64,000 nt of DNA from Pseudanabaena sp. UWO311. Lineage in GTDB: Bacteria > Cyanobacteriota > Cyanobacteriia > Pseudanabaenales > Pseudanabaenaceae. A model generated the notes under the pieces. The model saw only the letters and a list, made by a program, of their open reading frames with translations. It was not told the origin of the DNA and made no database searches. Position numbers and translations under genes: made by a program. Within the stretch, counting starts at the first letter, position 1. Every line of letters begins with the position of its first letter. Location of the stretch: NCBI RefSeq assembly GCF_006937785.1, contig NZ_SJEE01000006.1, positions 111,279-175,278 of the forward strand, read 5' to 3'. This document shows, piece after piece, positions 53,931 to 62,978 of this stretch.

Positions 53931-55499
53931 ATGCCCTCATCTTTTCTTTCTCTCGGTATTTCTGAAGCACGAGTTGCTAAGCTCGAATCCATTGGCTTTA
54001 CAGAGCCCACTGCTATTCAAGAGCAGGCAATCCCCCAACTGCTCGCAGGAGCAGACGTACTAGGTCAGGCGCAGACTGGTACTGGTAAAACCGCAGCTTT
54101 CGCGCTGCCAATTTTGGAGCGTTTAGATCTCAATAGTGATTCACTCCAAGCACTAATTTTGACTCCAACTCGCGAATTGGCTATTCAAGTTGGTCAGGCG
54201 CTTCGTAGTTTTAACACCAAACCAGGCGCAAAAATCCTGACTGTATATGGTGGATCTGACATCAGTCGCCAAATGATTCAATTGGAGCGTGGCGTTCATG
54301 TGGTTGTCGGTACTCCTGGTCGAGTAATCGATTTAATGGAGCGTGGCAAACTCAAACTAGAAAACCTTTCTTGGTTTGTTCTTGATGAAGCTGATGAAAT
54401 GCTCAATATGGGCTTCATTCAAGATGTAGAGAGAATTTTGGTAACGACTCCTTCTACTAAGCAGAGTACTTTCTTCTCAGCTACCATGCCACCTGCGGTC
54501 AAGCGCTTGGTCAAGAATTTCTTAAAATCACCTGTTACTGTTAAGGTTGAGAGTCAAGATTCTACTCCTACTCGCATTGACCAACAGATTTATCTAGTTC
54601 CATATCACCTCACTAAGGAAGAGGCTCTGTTGCCTATTCTGGAATATGAAGCGCCAGCATCAGCACTTATATTCGTGCGTACCAAGGATTCAGCAAGTCG
54701 TCTGACTGAAGTTCTACAATCTTCTGGTCATAGCGTCGATGAGTATCATGGGAACCTTTCACAGTCTCAACGTGAAGCTCTCCTGCGCCGCTTCCGCAAT
54801 CAACAAGTTCGTTGGGTTGTTGCAACAGATATTGCTGCCCGTGGTTTAGATATTGATGGTTTGACCCACGTATTTAACCTCGATATTCCTGATGATCCTG
54901 AGCGTTATGTTCACCGTATCGGTCGGACTGGTCGGGCTGGCAAGAAAGGTATTGCAATCACCTTGATTTCTGGAAAAGAGCGCTACAAGTTGCGTCAATT
55001 AGAGCAGCAAGTTGGTATGCCTCTTCCTCCTCAGCCATTGCCTAATGTCGCTCAAATCCAAGAACGTCGCATTGGTCGCTTCACAGAACAAATCTTAGAA
55101 GCATTGACAGGCGAGCGTTTGGCTTCTTTCTTACCTTTGGTATCGCAATTGGTTGAGGATTACGATCCTCAAGCGATCGCTGCTGCTGCTTTGCAACTTG
55201 CCTATACCCAACTGCAATCTGATAAAGCTGAACAAGCTGCATTACAAGTGTTGGCTAAGCAGCCTCATAGCCCTGAGGGTGGTCGTGGTCGCGATCGTGA
55301 TGGCGGCGGCGGTTCCTACAGTGGTAGACCAATTAAGCGTGGTCAAGGCGGAAATGGTTCTCGCTCTGGTGGTCGTGATGGCGGTGGTCGTGATGGCGGT
55401 GGTCGTGATGGCGGTGGGCGTGATGGCGGTGGGTATGATTCGCGCCGTTCTTCCTCTGGACGCGATCGCGCTCCTATTCCCGCACCTGTTAAGTATTAA
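53931..55499 (+). CDS. DEAD-box ATP-dependent RNA helicase
   Basis: A protein of 522 residues from the ATG at 53931, chosen because AGGA lies six bases upstream and the Q-motif region (FLSLGISE, then GFTEPTAIQEQAIP) starts at once; an in-frame ATG at 53856 lies in the leader. The motifs are complete: AQTGTGKT, PTRELA, VGTPGR, DEAD, SAT, ATDIAARGLD and HRIGRTGRAG. After a C-terminal extension (residues about 385-455) comes a Gly/Arg/Asp-rich tail with repeats of GRDGG, an RNA-binding RGG-like region. It is probably a cold-stress helicase of the CrhR/CshA type; the exact orthology is not certain. Confidence 0.93.
   Translation: MPSSFLSLGISEARVAKLESIGFTEPTAIQEQAIPQLLAGADVLGQAQTGTGKTAAFALPILERLDLNSDSLQALILTPTRELAIQVGQALRSFNTKPGAKILTVYGGSDISRQMIQLERGVHVVVGTPGRVIDLMERGKLKLENLSWFVLDEADEMLNMGFIQDVERILVTTPSTKQSTFFSATMPPAVKRLVKNFLKSPVTVKVESQDSTPTRIDQQIYLVPYHLTKEEALLPILEYEAPASALIFVRTKDSASRLTEVLQSSGHSVDEYHGNLSQSQREALLRRFRNQQVRWVVATDIAARGLDIDGLTHVFNLDIPDDPERYVHRIGRTGRAGKKGIAITLISGKERYKLRQLEQQVGMPLPPQPLPNVAQIQERRIGRFTEQILEALTGERLASFLPLVSQLVEDYDPQAIAAAALQLAYTQLQSDKAEQAALQVLAKQPHSPEGGRGRDRDGGGGSYSGRPIKRGQGGNGSRSGGRDGGGRDGGGRDGGGRDGGGYDSRRSSSGRDRAPIPAPVKY
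55371..55430 (+). repeat. Four 15-bp tandem repeats in the helicase RGG tail
   Basis: GGTCGTGATGGCGGT occurs three times in a row (55371-55415) and once with one change (55416-55430). Each unit codes for GRDGG. Copy number is likely to vary between strains. Confidence 0.9.
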
Positions 55500-55545
55500 T
55501 TTATCAATTCCATTTAAAGTTTCTCAAAGCTAAACTTTAAATACG

Positions 55546-55592
55546 ATCTATTTAGAAAAAACTTTATTTAGTAAAGTTTTTTCTAAATAGAT
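55546..55592 (+). terminator. 21-bp perfect hairpin after the helicase gene
   Basis: Arms 55546-55566 and 55572-55592 (ATCTATTTAGAAAAAACTTTA and complement) enclose TTTAG. An AT-rich stem 46 bp after the stop; a smaller hairpin, ATTTAAAGTTT/AAACTTTAAAT, lies just before it (55512-55542). Confidence 0.7.
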
Positions 55593-55759
55593 GAGAAGGA
55601 TTCACCCAATTGATTGATATCTTTAATCTGTAACTTAAGAGACAATCTTAAATAAGTAATCGCAGCCCAAGCCATTTGTAGAAGGTTCTTGAATAAAGAA
55701 TTCTCTCAAGAGGCTTGGGTTCAATATTTTATTGGTCATTCATTGGTCATATTGGAGTC

Positions 55760-57022
55760 ATGCAGTCCTTAACTACCTTCTCAAACCTTGATACTCGCCT
55801 TCGCAAAAATCTGGCTGCGATTTTTTGGGCTGGTCTATTTTTCTGGTCGAGCATGGCATCACAGTTGCCGACTTTACCTCTCTATATCCGCAGCTTGACA
55901 CAGTCTTTTGATCAAATCGGCATCATCATGGGATCTTTTGCGATTGGCTTGCTCGTGTGCCGTTCCTATCTTGGCAAGCTTTCTGATCGCAAAGGTAGAC
56001 GCTACACCATGAGAATTGGCCTGATCGTAGCGGCTATAGTTCCTTTATGCTATGCCATATTACCATCTATACCTTTATTAATACTATTTCGCGCCATTCA
56101 CGGCATTAGTATCGCGGCGTTTGCGGTGAGCTATAGTGCTCTAATCTCAGACCTTGCGCCAATTGAGCAACGCGGCGAAATAATTGGCTATATGAGCTTA
56201 GTAAATCCTTTAGGTTTAGCTTTTGGTCCTGCGATCGGGGGCTTGATGCAAGAGGCTTGGGGATATCAACCTCTATTTATCACTGCTTCATTGCTTGCCT
56301 TTGCAGGATTATTGTTAACAACTCAAATTGAAGACGAAGGTGGTGAACGCGATCGCCAAATCGCCTCAGCCACTATAGTAAAGCCAAAGTTTTGGCAGAC
56401 TTTCCTTAATCCTAGAGTCAGAATTCCTTCTACAGTTCTGTTGCTGGTTGGCTTATCCTTTGGGACACTAAGTGCTTTTATGCCAATTTTGATGCAACAG
56501 AAGCATATTGCTCTGAATGCAGGTTTATTCTATATGGCAGCTGCATTGTCTGGATTTATCATTCGCTTCCCTGTTGGAAGACTCAGTGATGAGTGGGGGC
56601 GAGGTATATTCATTTCAATTGGGATATTCTTTTACGGATTATCGATGGCAATTATCTATTTGGCCAGTCATGACTATGAGTTCTTATTGTCGGGAGTTGC
56701 TGAAGGAATTGGTTCAGGGATTGTGATTCCTGCAATTGTGGCGTTGCTTGCCGATCGCACGATTCCACAAGAGCGAGGCTATGTATTTGGGATGACATGG
56801 ATCGGCTTTGATCTGGGGATCGCTTTTGCTGGGCCAATTATGGGCAAGATGATTAGCTTTGTGGGCATCACCAATATCTTTGCGATCGCTACAGGGCTTT
56901 GCATTGTCGGGCTGGTTATTTTTGCTACGCAGTCCAACAAAACTATACATGAGTCGTTTAGATTTGCGATCGGTAAGTCAAGCGATCGCTATGCGATCAA
57001 GTCAGCAGGAATTTCCGCATAA
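55760..57022 (+). CDS. Major facilitator superfamily transporter
   Basis: A 420-residue, 12-helix MFS protein from the ATG at 55760 (MQSLTTFSNLD). The loop 2-3 motif A reads GKLSDRKGRRYTM and the equivalent in the second half is GRLSDEWGRG. The build resembles drug-efflux or sugar-efflux carriers (AraJ/YfcJ types); the substrate is unknown. An upstream in-frame start at 55715 is less likely because it adds a hydrophobic lead absent from the family. It converges on fbp. Confidence 0.9.
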   Translation: MQSLTTFSNLDTRLRKNLAAIFWAGLFFWSSMASQLPTLPLYIRSLTQSFDQIGIIMGSFAIGLLVCRSYLGKLSDRKGRRYTMRIGLIVAAIVPLCYAILPSIPLLILFRAIHGISIAAFAVSYSALISDLAPIEQRGEIIGYMSLVNPLGLAFGPAIGGLMQEAWGYQPLFITASLLAFAGLLLTTQIEDEGGERDRQIASATIVKPKFWQTFLNPRVRIPSTVLLLVGLSFGTLSAFMPILMQQKHIALNAGLFYMAAALSGFIIRFPVGRLSDEWGRGIFISIGIFFYGLSMAIIYLASHDYEFLLSGVAEGIGSGIVIPAIVALLADRTIPQERGYVFGMTWIGFDLGIAFAGPIMGKMISFVGITNIFAIATGLCIVGLVIFATQSNKTIHESFRFAIGKSSDRYAIKSAGISA

Positions 57023-57067
57023 AAAGATGAGAGGCGGCGCTTTGCGCTGCCTCTCATCTTTTTATGC
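57017..57067. terminator. 24-bp palindrome holding the stop codons of two convergent genes
   Basis: Arms 57017-57040 and 57044-57067 close on TTT, with one G-T pair. The left arm includes the MFS TAA (57020-57022) and the right arm includes the fbp stop (57062-57064). It is a compact bidirectional terminator. Confidence 0.85.
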
Positions 57068-58090
57068 GTGTAGAAAAGACTCAACTACTTTTACATTTTC
57101 AGAACTACCAATAATTAATGGTGTGCGACTATGCAGCTTTTTGGGAACGACATCGAGAATCTCTTGAGTACCAGTAGTTGCGCGACCCCCTGCTTGTTCA
57201 ATTAGAAAGGCTAAAGGAGCAGACTCGTAAAGTAATCGCAATTTCCCATCAGCATGACCAACTGTGCCTGGATAGAGAAATACACCACCTTGAAAGAGAA
57301 TACGATGAATGTCAGCTACTAAAGCTCCTGAATAACGTGCTGTATTCCCTTCTTGTCGATGCATATGCCTTACATATTCACGCATTGGTTCTTCCCATTG
57401 CCAGAAGTTACCTTCATTAACACTATAGATAGAACCTTTTGTAGGAATACGGATATTCTCTTGAGAAAGAATAAATTCACCAATACTAGGATCAAGAGTA
57501 AAGGCATGAACTCCATTACCTAGAGAATAAACCAGCATTGTGCTTGTGCCATAGAGAATATAACCTGCACCGATTTGTTTGCGCCCTGACTGCAATAAAT
57601 CTAGAGCTTCTCCTGACTCATCATTCCCTTCCTGTTGACGGATTGAGAAAATCGAACCGATCGCTAAATTTACGTCAATATTGCTAGAGCCATCTATAGG
57701 ATCATAAAGCAATGTATAGCGACCAATGGGGCAATTTTCAGGAATATAGTAGGGTAATTCCATTTCTTCAGAGGCAAGCCGACAAACTAAGCCACTCTGC
57801 TCAAAGGCGCGAAGAAAAACACGATTGGCATAGCGATCCATATTTTTGACCGCTTCGCCTTGGACATTGACTTCGCCAGTGACCCCAAGCACATTTTCGA
57901 CTAAACCTGCACGGCTCAGATGGCGAGCGATCGTTTTGCCCGCCAAACCAATCCGTCCCATAAATGCGCTCAGATCGTATGCCTCAGCCGAAAACGTCCC
58001 AAACGTTGAAAGAACATGCTGAGAAAGTGTCATAAAGTCTCGTCCAAGGACGATCTCTTCAGCGGGATTGAGTCTGGTAGAATCAGTCAT
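57062..58090 (-). CDS. fbp: Fructose-1,6-bisphosphatase, class I
   Basis: A 342-residue FBPase. The metal-binding signature [13 protein letters not shown] is intact, preceded by LASEEMELP and followed by the substrate region [24 protein letters not shown], and ending with the sugar-site [21 protein letters not shown]. It makes fructose-6-phosphate in gluconeogenesis and carbon fixation. Cyanobacteria usually also hold a class II dual FBPase/SBPase, which is not in this window. Confidence 0.95.
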   Translation of the reverse strand: MTDSTRLNPAEEIVLGRDFMTLSQHVLSTFGTFSAEAYDLSAFMGRIGLAGKTIARHLSRAGLVENVLGVTGEVNVQGEAVKNMDRYANRVFLRAFEQSGLVCRLASEEMELPYYIPENCPIGRYTLLYDPIDGSSNIDVNLAIGSIFSIRQQEGNDESGEALDLLQSGRKQIGAGYILYGTSTMLVYSLGNGVHAFTLDPSIGEFILSQENIRIPTKGSIYSVNEGNFWQWEEPMREYVRHMHRQEGNTARYSGALVADIHRILFQGGVFLYPGTVGHADGKLRLLYESAPLAFLIEQAGGRATTGTQEILDVVPKKLHSRTPLIIGSSENVKVVESFLHA

Positions 58091-58164
58091 GGTGCGAGTA
58101 CCTTAAAGTCTTCTTCTCTATTATTAGCCTAAATTTATAGCATTGTGCCAACGCAATAATAATT

Positions 58165-59343
58165 ATGAGCATCTGTCCTAGTTGTAAAGCTGCAAATCCT
58201 GATAGCCACCAATTTTGTCAATTTTGCGGTACTAAAATTGCTATAAATACCCCTCTAAATATTCTTGGAGAAGAAGCTCTACAACCTTCTTCAGTACCAA
58301 CAAGACCATTAAATTTAGAGTCTGTATTAGAAACAATCAAAACTCAGGTACATGATTTGGCTTCTTCTCAATTAGTGAGCGACATAGAAGAGAAATCATG
58401 GGATGACTCAGAAGATCTGGAGGAATTGCCACCAGAATTCAATTTAGAAGACTTTGCAGATATTAATTCAGAAACATCGATGATTGTATCTTCTCCTGTG
58501 CAGCTAAAGGACATAAGCTATGCTGGCAAGACAGATGTGGGAATACAACGCGATCGCAATGAGGATGATTTTGTTGCGATTTTTCAAACGCGCAGTATTA
58601 ATGGCAAAAGTCAAATAAGCGATCGCAGTTATCGCGGTTTGTTTGTATTGTGTGATGGGATGGGTGGGCATGACGGTGGCGAAGTTGCGAGTGCGATCGC
58701 GGTTAATTCTATTACCGACCAGTTTCGTCCATTTTGGATCGACACTTTACCAGGGGAAAAGAAGCTTAATGAGATTATTTGCAAGGCAAATCAAGCAATT
58801 TTCACCAAGAACGAAAATGAAAAACGAAAGTCTCTGGGCAGAATGGGAACAACTCTAGTCGTTCTGGGTATTCATGATCTAGAAGTTGTAATTGCCCATG
58901 TAGGTGACAGCCGTATCTATAAAGTTACTAATATCCCTAATCTCGAATCAGAATCAAAACTAGAGGCAGAACCAAAATTAGAACAAATAACACGCGATCA
59001 TGAGGTTCTCAACCAATTAATAGATCTTGGTATTGAGCCTGAAATAGCGCAGTCTAGACCAGATGCTCATCAACTTACCCAAGCTCTTGGGCCTAATCCT
59101 AGCGATCGCCTTGAGCCTTCAATTGAGTTTTTTACTCTGACTGAACCAACTTTATTTCTGCTGTGTTCTGACGGTCTGTGTGACAACGATGCGATCGACG
59201 ATAATTGGCGATCGCATTTATTACCAATTTTAAACAAGGAAGTCGATCTGCAAACTGGGTTAGATAGACTCATTGAGTTAGGAAATATCGTCAATGGTCA
59301 TGACAATCTCACTGCGGTTTTGGTGTTGTGTGAGCTTGGATAG
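58165..59343 (+). CDS. PP2C-type Ser/Thr phosphatase with N-terminal zinc ribbon
   Basis: A 392-residue protein. A zinc ribbon opens it (Cys4, Cys7, Cys18, Cys21), followed by an acidic linker to about residue 115. The PPM/PP2C phosphatase then has TDVGIQRDRNEDDF, FVLCDGMGGHDGGEVAS, GTTLVVLGI, VAHVGDSRIY-like IAHVGDSRIYKV, LFLLCSDGL and GHDNLTAVLV, so all metal-binding aspartates are present. It should reverse Hanks-type kinase phosphorylation in the cytoplasm. The zinc ribbon may recruit a partner. It is a different phosphatase type from the SpoIIE domain at 39294-42464. Confidence 0.92.
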   Translation: MSICPSCKAANPDSHQFCQFCGTKIAINTPLNILGEEALQPSSVPTRPLNLESVLETIKTQVHDLASSQLVSDIEEKSWDDSEDLEELPPEFNLEDFADINSETSMIVSSPVQLKDISYAGKTDVGIQRDRNEDDFVAIFQTRSINGKSQISDRSYRGLFVLCDGMGGHDGGEVASAIAVNSITDQFRPFWIDTLPGEKKLNEIICKANQAIFTKNENEKRKSLGRMGTTLVVLGIHDLEVVIAHVGDSRIYKVTNIPNLESESKLEAEPKLEQITRDHEVLNQLIDLGIEPEIAQSRPDAHQLTQALGPNPSDRLEPSIEFFTLTEPTLFLLCSDGLCDNDAIDDNWRSHLLPILNKEVDLQTGLDRLIELGNIVNGHDNLTAVLVLCELG

Positions 59344-59348
59344 ATGCG

Positions 59349-59389
59349 ATTCATAAAATAATGACGCTTAGCGCCATTATTTTATGAAT
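59349..59389. terminator. Bidirectional terminator at the AlgJ-like gene stop
   Basis: Arms ATTCATAAAATAATG (59349-59363) and its complement (59375-59389), with an inner CGC-TTA-GCG after one mismatch. The stop codon of the leftward gene (59377-59379) lies in the right arm. Confidence 0.75.
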
Positions 59390-60513
59390 TTTAAATGCCT
59401 TTCTACACGGGCTTCAATCACAATGTCAGGATGATTGTATTGCAGATATTTCTCTAATAATTTAATATCTGGCCATTCCCAAACATAAACAGTCTTAGCA
59501 AAATATTGAGAAATATAGGGCTGTAAGGCAATAAAAAATGAATCTCTAAAAATCAAGGCTCTTGGTGCATCAATTCGACAATCTGTAAAAAAGGTCGCCT
59601 TCATTTGATCTTCAGGGTGCTTATCTACAATTTGTTTGTCGCATCTGGGTAATGGTTTACGTAGTTCAGGAACCATCTCTTTGAGGAAGTAAGAAATATT
59701 TAACATATTCGCAATATCCCCTGACTTGTATTCTATCAATCCAAAATCTTGCCAAGAGTAGTTAATTGGACTAAGATTTGGAATCAGATTTGGATAAACT
59801 TTCTGGATGGTGCGGATGATTTCATGTTGGGCGATCGCAGCGCCAAAATCGTTCCAATGAGTATCAGTTTTATAAAATAATTGTCCCTGTTGCTTTGCTG
59901 CCAGCAATGCAGGTCTTAAATCTAGGACTGTAACCTCCGAATCTTTCATATATTCTATTAGTTGATCTAGGCGGGTTTGTTTCCCAACTTGACGAATATG
60001 CTCAGGCATATACTCTGGATAAATAGAGTATTTGTCAGGCACAACTACAAAGAGATAGGAGATTCCCCGTTGCTTCAGCCACTTATGCTTTGCTTCTAAT
60101 CCGATTTTCCAGCTTCTGAGTTCTTCTGGAGTGAAGGGATCATTTCTTCGATAATCCTCAAGACTATTACCTTCCGAAGGATTAACATAAAACAACCAAT
60201 CATCTAACCCAATCAACACTTTAGGATTTGAGGAATTCTTTAATATGATGCTGTATAAAGAATAAACCTGAGTTAACTGATCGCGTAATCCGAAATGATC
60301 ATTAAAGAACGATTCAAACTGTGACGGGAATTTGAGCATAGTTTGATGCTCCCACTTCAGTTGAGGAAACTCAGCAAGTTTGCGCTTTTCTGTCGCTGAT
60401 TCTTTGCGATTATGAGTTAAAACTAAAGGTAAAAACAGCCCGATTACAAAAGTCACAATCAATAGATTGTCAAATATCCGAGATGCTTTGTTTTTATGAT
60501 TTTCGGTGTGCAT
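59377..60513 (-). CDS. AlgX/AlgJ-type SGNH acetylhydrolase-like protein
   Basis: A 378-residue protein anchored by one N-terminal helix (about 15-33) with a periplasmic AlgX/AlgJ domain: EFPQLKWEHQTMLKFPSQFESFFNDHFGLRDQL, then LIGLDDWLFY, then the catalytic pair in KTDTHWNDFGAAIA, and FRDSFFIALQPYI with the likely Ser. Such proteins pass acetyl groups to an exopolysaccharide together with an MBOAT partner. The MBOAT gene lies just upstream on the same strand (20-bp gap), so they form an operon. Confidence 0.88.
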   Translation of the reverse strand: MHTENHKNKASRIFDNLLIVTFVIGLFLPLVLTHNRKESATEKRKLAEFPQLKWEHQTMLKFPSQFESFFNDHFGLRDQLTQVYSLYSIILKNSSNPKVLIGLDDWLFYVNPSEGNSLEDYRRNDPFTPEELRSWKIGLEAKHKWLKQRGISYLFVVVPDKYSIYPEYMPEHIRQVGKQTRLDQLIEYMKDSEVTVLDLRPALLAAKQQGQLFYKTDTHWNDFGAAIAQHEIIRTIQKVYPNLIPNLSPINYSWQDFGLIEYKSGDIANMLNISYFLKEMVPELRKPLPRCDKQIVDKHPEDQMKATFFTDCRIDAPRALIFRDSFFIALQPYISQYFAKTVYVWEWPDIKLLEKYLQYNHPDIVIEARVERHLKFIK

Positions 60514-60533
60514 AGAGCAAACTGGCGAGAGAT

Positions 60534-61997
60534 TTAAAAGCGGTAATAGATAAATGGATTATATGTTCCTGCGGCTAAACTGACGGCGGAAATCAGAAAT
60601 AGGCTAACTAAAAGTGAATAATATCCACCATATAAAATTGCTTGAAGAAGGCTGAATTGGGGAGTAATAATTCTCTTTTGTAATTGTATTCCTATCCAAC
60701 TTGCTATTGGTGTTGCTAATATACAGCCCATAATTAAGTTGATTAGGGTTTTTAGATCAAAATAGAGAAGTGTAAAATATTTGACTCCATCGGCATCGGT
60801 AATACCAATCATACTTCCTAAATATTGGATCGCATGATTCAGGGATTCTGATCGAAAAAACACCCATGCAATCATCACTAGCAATAATGTATATAGATGT
60901 CGTAATGGTATCCATAAGCGATCGAGATATTTGTGCCAGCCCAATCTTTCAATTACCAAATAAGCTCCATGTAAGGCTCCCCAAATTACAAAGTTCCAAC
61001 TTGCGCCATGCCATAGCCCACATAGTAGAAATACGATCCATAAATTGAGATAAGTACGCAGTGAAGAGCCACGATTGCCACCCATAGGAATATATAGGTA
61101 GTCGCGAAACCAAGTCGATAGAGAAATATGCCATCTTCGCCAAAAGTCACGCATAGATTGGGCAATGTATGGATAATTAAAATTCTCTAGAAATTCAAAT
61201 CCAAAAAGCCGTCCTAATCCGATCGCCATGTCGGAATATCCTGAGAAATCAAAATAGACCTGTAATGTGTAGCAAGCAATTCCCAACCAAGCCATGCCTG
61301 TGGTGACTTCATGCACAGGTACGGCAAAGATTTTGTCGGCGACTTCTCCTAATGGATTTGCTAGCATCGTTTTTTTGGCTAATCCAAAAATAAATCTCTG
61401 AATTCCCGCAGAAAACTGTGGTCTGGTGACTGTCCGTGACACAATTTGCTTAGCGACATCATGATAACGAACAATTGGGCCTGCAATGAGTTGCGGAAAT
61501 AGGCTAACGTATAGCCCACAATTAATGGGATTTAACTGCACATCGGTTTCTTTACGATAGACATCGATCACGTAAGACATTGCTTGAAAAGTAAAAAAGG
61601 ATATTCCGATTGGTAATGGGACTTGGGAATATGCGATCGGTGGGATTGAAAGATTTTGCAGAACTACGTTGAGGTTATTGACGAAAAAATTAGCGTATTT
61701 AAAATAGAACAACAATCCTAAATTACTGATAACAGATATTAAAAGTATTTCCTTTTCTTTAATGAAGTTAAGCAGTTTTTGACGATGCAGATGTAACATC
61801 AGCCCTGCCATATAGTTCAGCAAAACAGAAAAAATCATCAGGAAAACATAAACTGGTTCTCCCCATGCATAAAAGATCAAGCTCATGATCAGCAGAAAAA
61901 TATTCCGTAGATAGAGAAGTTTTGGGCTAATCAGGAAATATCCTACTAAGGTGAGCGGTAAGAATAAAAACAAAAATAATGCTGAGGCAAAAATCAT
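60534..61997 (-). CDS. MBOAT O-acyltransferase (AlgI-like)
   Basis: A 487-residue polytopic protein with about ten helices. The AlgI pattern is clear: LPIGISFFTFQAMSYVIDVYR, FPQLIAGPIVRYHD, MRDFWRRWHISLSTWFRDYLYIPMGGNRG and LCGLWHGASWNFVIWGALHGAYL with the catalytic His. It moves acetyl groups across the membrane to a polysaccharide or lipid acceptor, working with the AlgJ-like product of the next gene. The acetylated polymer is unknown. The start codon is 22 bp from a repeat-bounded insertion (62019-62564). Confidence 0.93.
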   Translation of the reverse strand: MIFASALFLFLFLPLTLVGYFLISPKLLYLRNIFLLIMSLIFYAWGEPVYVFLMIFSVLLNYMAGLMLHLHRQKLLNFIKEKEILLISVISNLGLLFYFKYANFFVNNLNVVLQNLSIPPIAYSQVPLPIGISFFTFQAMSYVIDVYRKETDVQLNPINCGLYVSLFPQLIAGPIVRYHDVAKQIVSRTVTRPQFSAGIQRFIFGLAKKTMLANPLGEVADKIFAVPVHEVTTGMAWLGIACYTLQVYFDFSGYSDMAIGLGRLFGFEFLENFNYPYIAQSMRDFWRRWHISLSTWFRDYLYIPMGGNRGSSLRTYLNLWIVFLLCGLWHGASWNFVIWGALHGAYLVIERLGWHKYLDRLWIPLRHLYTLLLVMIAWVFFRSESLNHAIQYLGSMIGITDADGVKYFTLLYFDLKTLINLIMGCILATPIASWIGIQLQKRIITPQFSLLQAILYGGYYSLLVSLFLISAVSLAAGTYNPFIYYRF

Positions 61998-62018
61998 ATG
62001 AGAATTATTTAATTACGA

Positions 62019-62564
62019 TTTTTTTAATTACGAATTATCAATTACGAATTACGAGATTTTTTAATTACGAATTACGAATTACGAATTACGAGTTAAAATT
62101 TCTTGATTTATAATGCGCAATTTGTAATTTCACTCATAAATGAAACTTGAAAATGTAGTCCAAACAAAAAGTTACGCCTTCGCAGTGCGGATCGTCAAAC
62201 TATATCAACATCTAATAAACACGAAAAAAGAATATGTGCTGTCCAAACAAATATTGCGATCGGGAACAAGCATCGGCGCGAATGTTGAAGAAGAGATCGG
62301 CGGACAATCAAAAGCTGACTTTATCTCTAAACTTTCCATAGCGTATAATGAAGCCCGTGAAACAAGCTACTGGTTAAGATTATTAAAAGATACCGACTAC
62401 CTGACGCCAAAAGAATTTGAAAGTATATACCCCGATGTAGAAGAACTATGTCGCATTATAGGTAGCATTCAAAAAAGTACAAAGGGAAATTAAAAATTAC
62501 GAATTATGAATTTAACAATTCGTAATTCGTAATTCGTAATTAAAAAATCTCGTAATTAAAAAAA
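62019..62564. mobile_element. Inverted-repeat-bounded cassette carrying a four-helix-bundle gene
   Basis: Perfect 41-bp inverted repeats at 62047-62087 and 62517-62557 enclose one gene. Each arm is built of AATTACG heptamers with an AGATTTTTT interruption, and a T7 (62019-62025) or A7 (62558-62564) run lies outside each. The left end has extra heptamers. The insert fills nearly the whole gap between the hisI stop and the AlgI-like start. No transposase is inside and no clear target duplication is visible, so it would be a non-autonomous element or a repeat-driven duplication; 'mobile' is inference. Confidence 0.6.
62140..62493 (+). CDS. Four-helix-bundle protein (S23/IVP family)
   Basis: A 117-residue protein of the 'four helix bundle' or 23S rRNA intervening-sequence protein family: YAFAVRIVKLYQHL, then QILRSGTSIGANVEEEIGGQSKADFISKLSIAYNEARETSYWLRLL. 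Relatives sit in rRNA intervening sequences, in diversity-generating retroelements (Avd) and as orphan genes near repeats. The biochemical role is not settled; Avd binds nucleic acid. Here the gene is oriented against its neighbours and sits inside inverted repeats, with no reverse transcriptase nearby. The Gly-Ala-Asn (GAN) signature is intact. Confidence 0.88.
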   Translation: MKLENVVQTKSYAFAVRIVKLYQHLINTKKEYVLSKQILRSGTSIGANVEEEIGGQSKADFISKLSIAYNEARETSYWLRLLKDTDYLTPKEFESIYPDVEELCRIIGSIQKSTKGN

Positions 62565-62568
62565 GTTC

Positions 62569-62907
62569 TCAAATCTCGATCAGAACTTCTGTAAAAAAAC
62601 AACTTCTCGCGCCAGTGTGACAAGCAATATCGCCAACCTGCTCAATCTTGACCAAAATAACATCGCGATCGCAATCGTAATAGAGTTTTTTTAACTTTTG
62701 GATATGCCCCGAAGTTGCACCCTTATGCCATAGCTCTTGACGCGATCGGCTCCAATAATGGACTTCACCAGTCGCAACAGTTAATTCCAGAGCATGACGA
62801 TTCATCCATGCCATCATCAAAATTGTGCCATCTTGGTGATCTTGCGCGATCGCAGGAATCAATCCTTGAGCATCATATTTAAGCGTCTCAATCCAATTGT
62901 CAGGCAT
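62569..62907 (-). CDS. hisI: Phosphoribosyl-AMP cyclohydrolase
   Basis: A 112-residue HisI for histidine synthesis. It has GTILMMAWMNRHALELT, VHYWSRSRQELWHKGATSG, the Zn/Mg-binding DCDRD near residue 79 and the Cys-His pair in ACHTGARSCFF. The enzyme opens the purine ring of phosphoribosyl-AMP. HisE is not fused, unlike in many bacteria. The stop codon is five bases from the repeat-bounded insertion. Confidence 0.95.
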   Translation of the reverse strand: MPDNWIETLKYDAQGLIPAIAQDHQDGTILMMAWMNRHALELTVATGEVHYWSRSRQELWHKGATSGHIQKLKKLYYDCDRDVILVKIEQVGDIACHTGARSCFFTEVLIEI

Positions 62908-62978
62908 TTTTTAGCTATTACATTATTCAGATAAAATTATATAGCAATGCAATATAAAGCTAGGACAAATCAAAACCC

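Noticed and set aside
62019..62564. Diversity-generating retroelement, because the four-helix-bundle family includes Avd
   Set aside because: No reverse transcriptase and no template or variable repeat pair is visible within the window.
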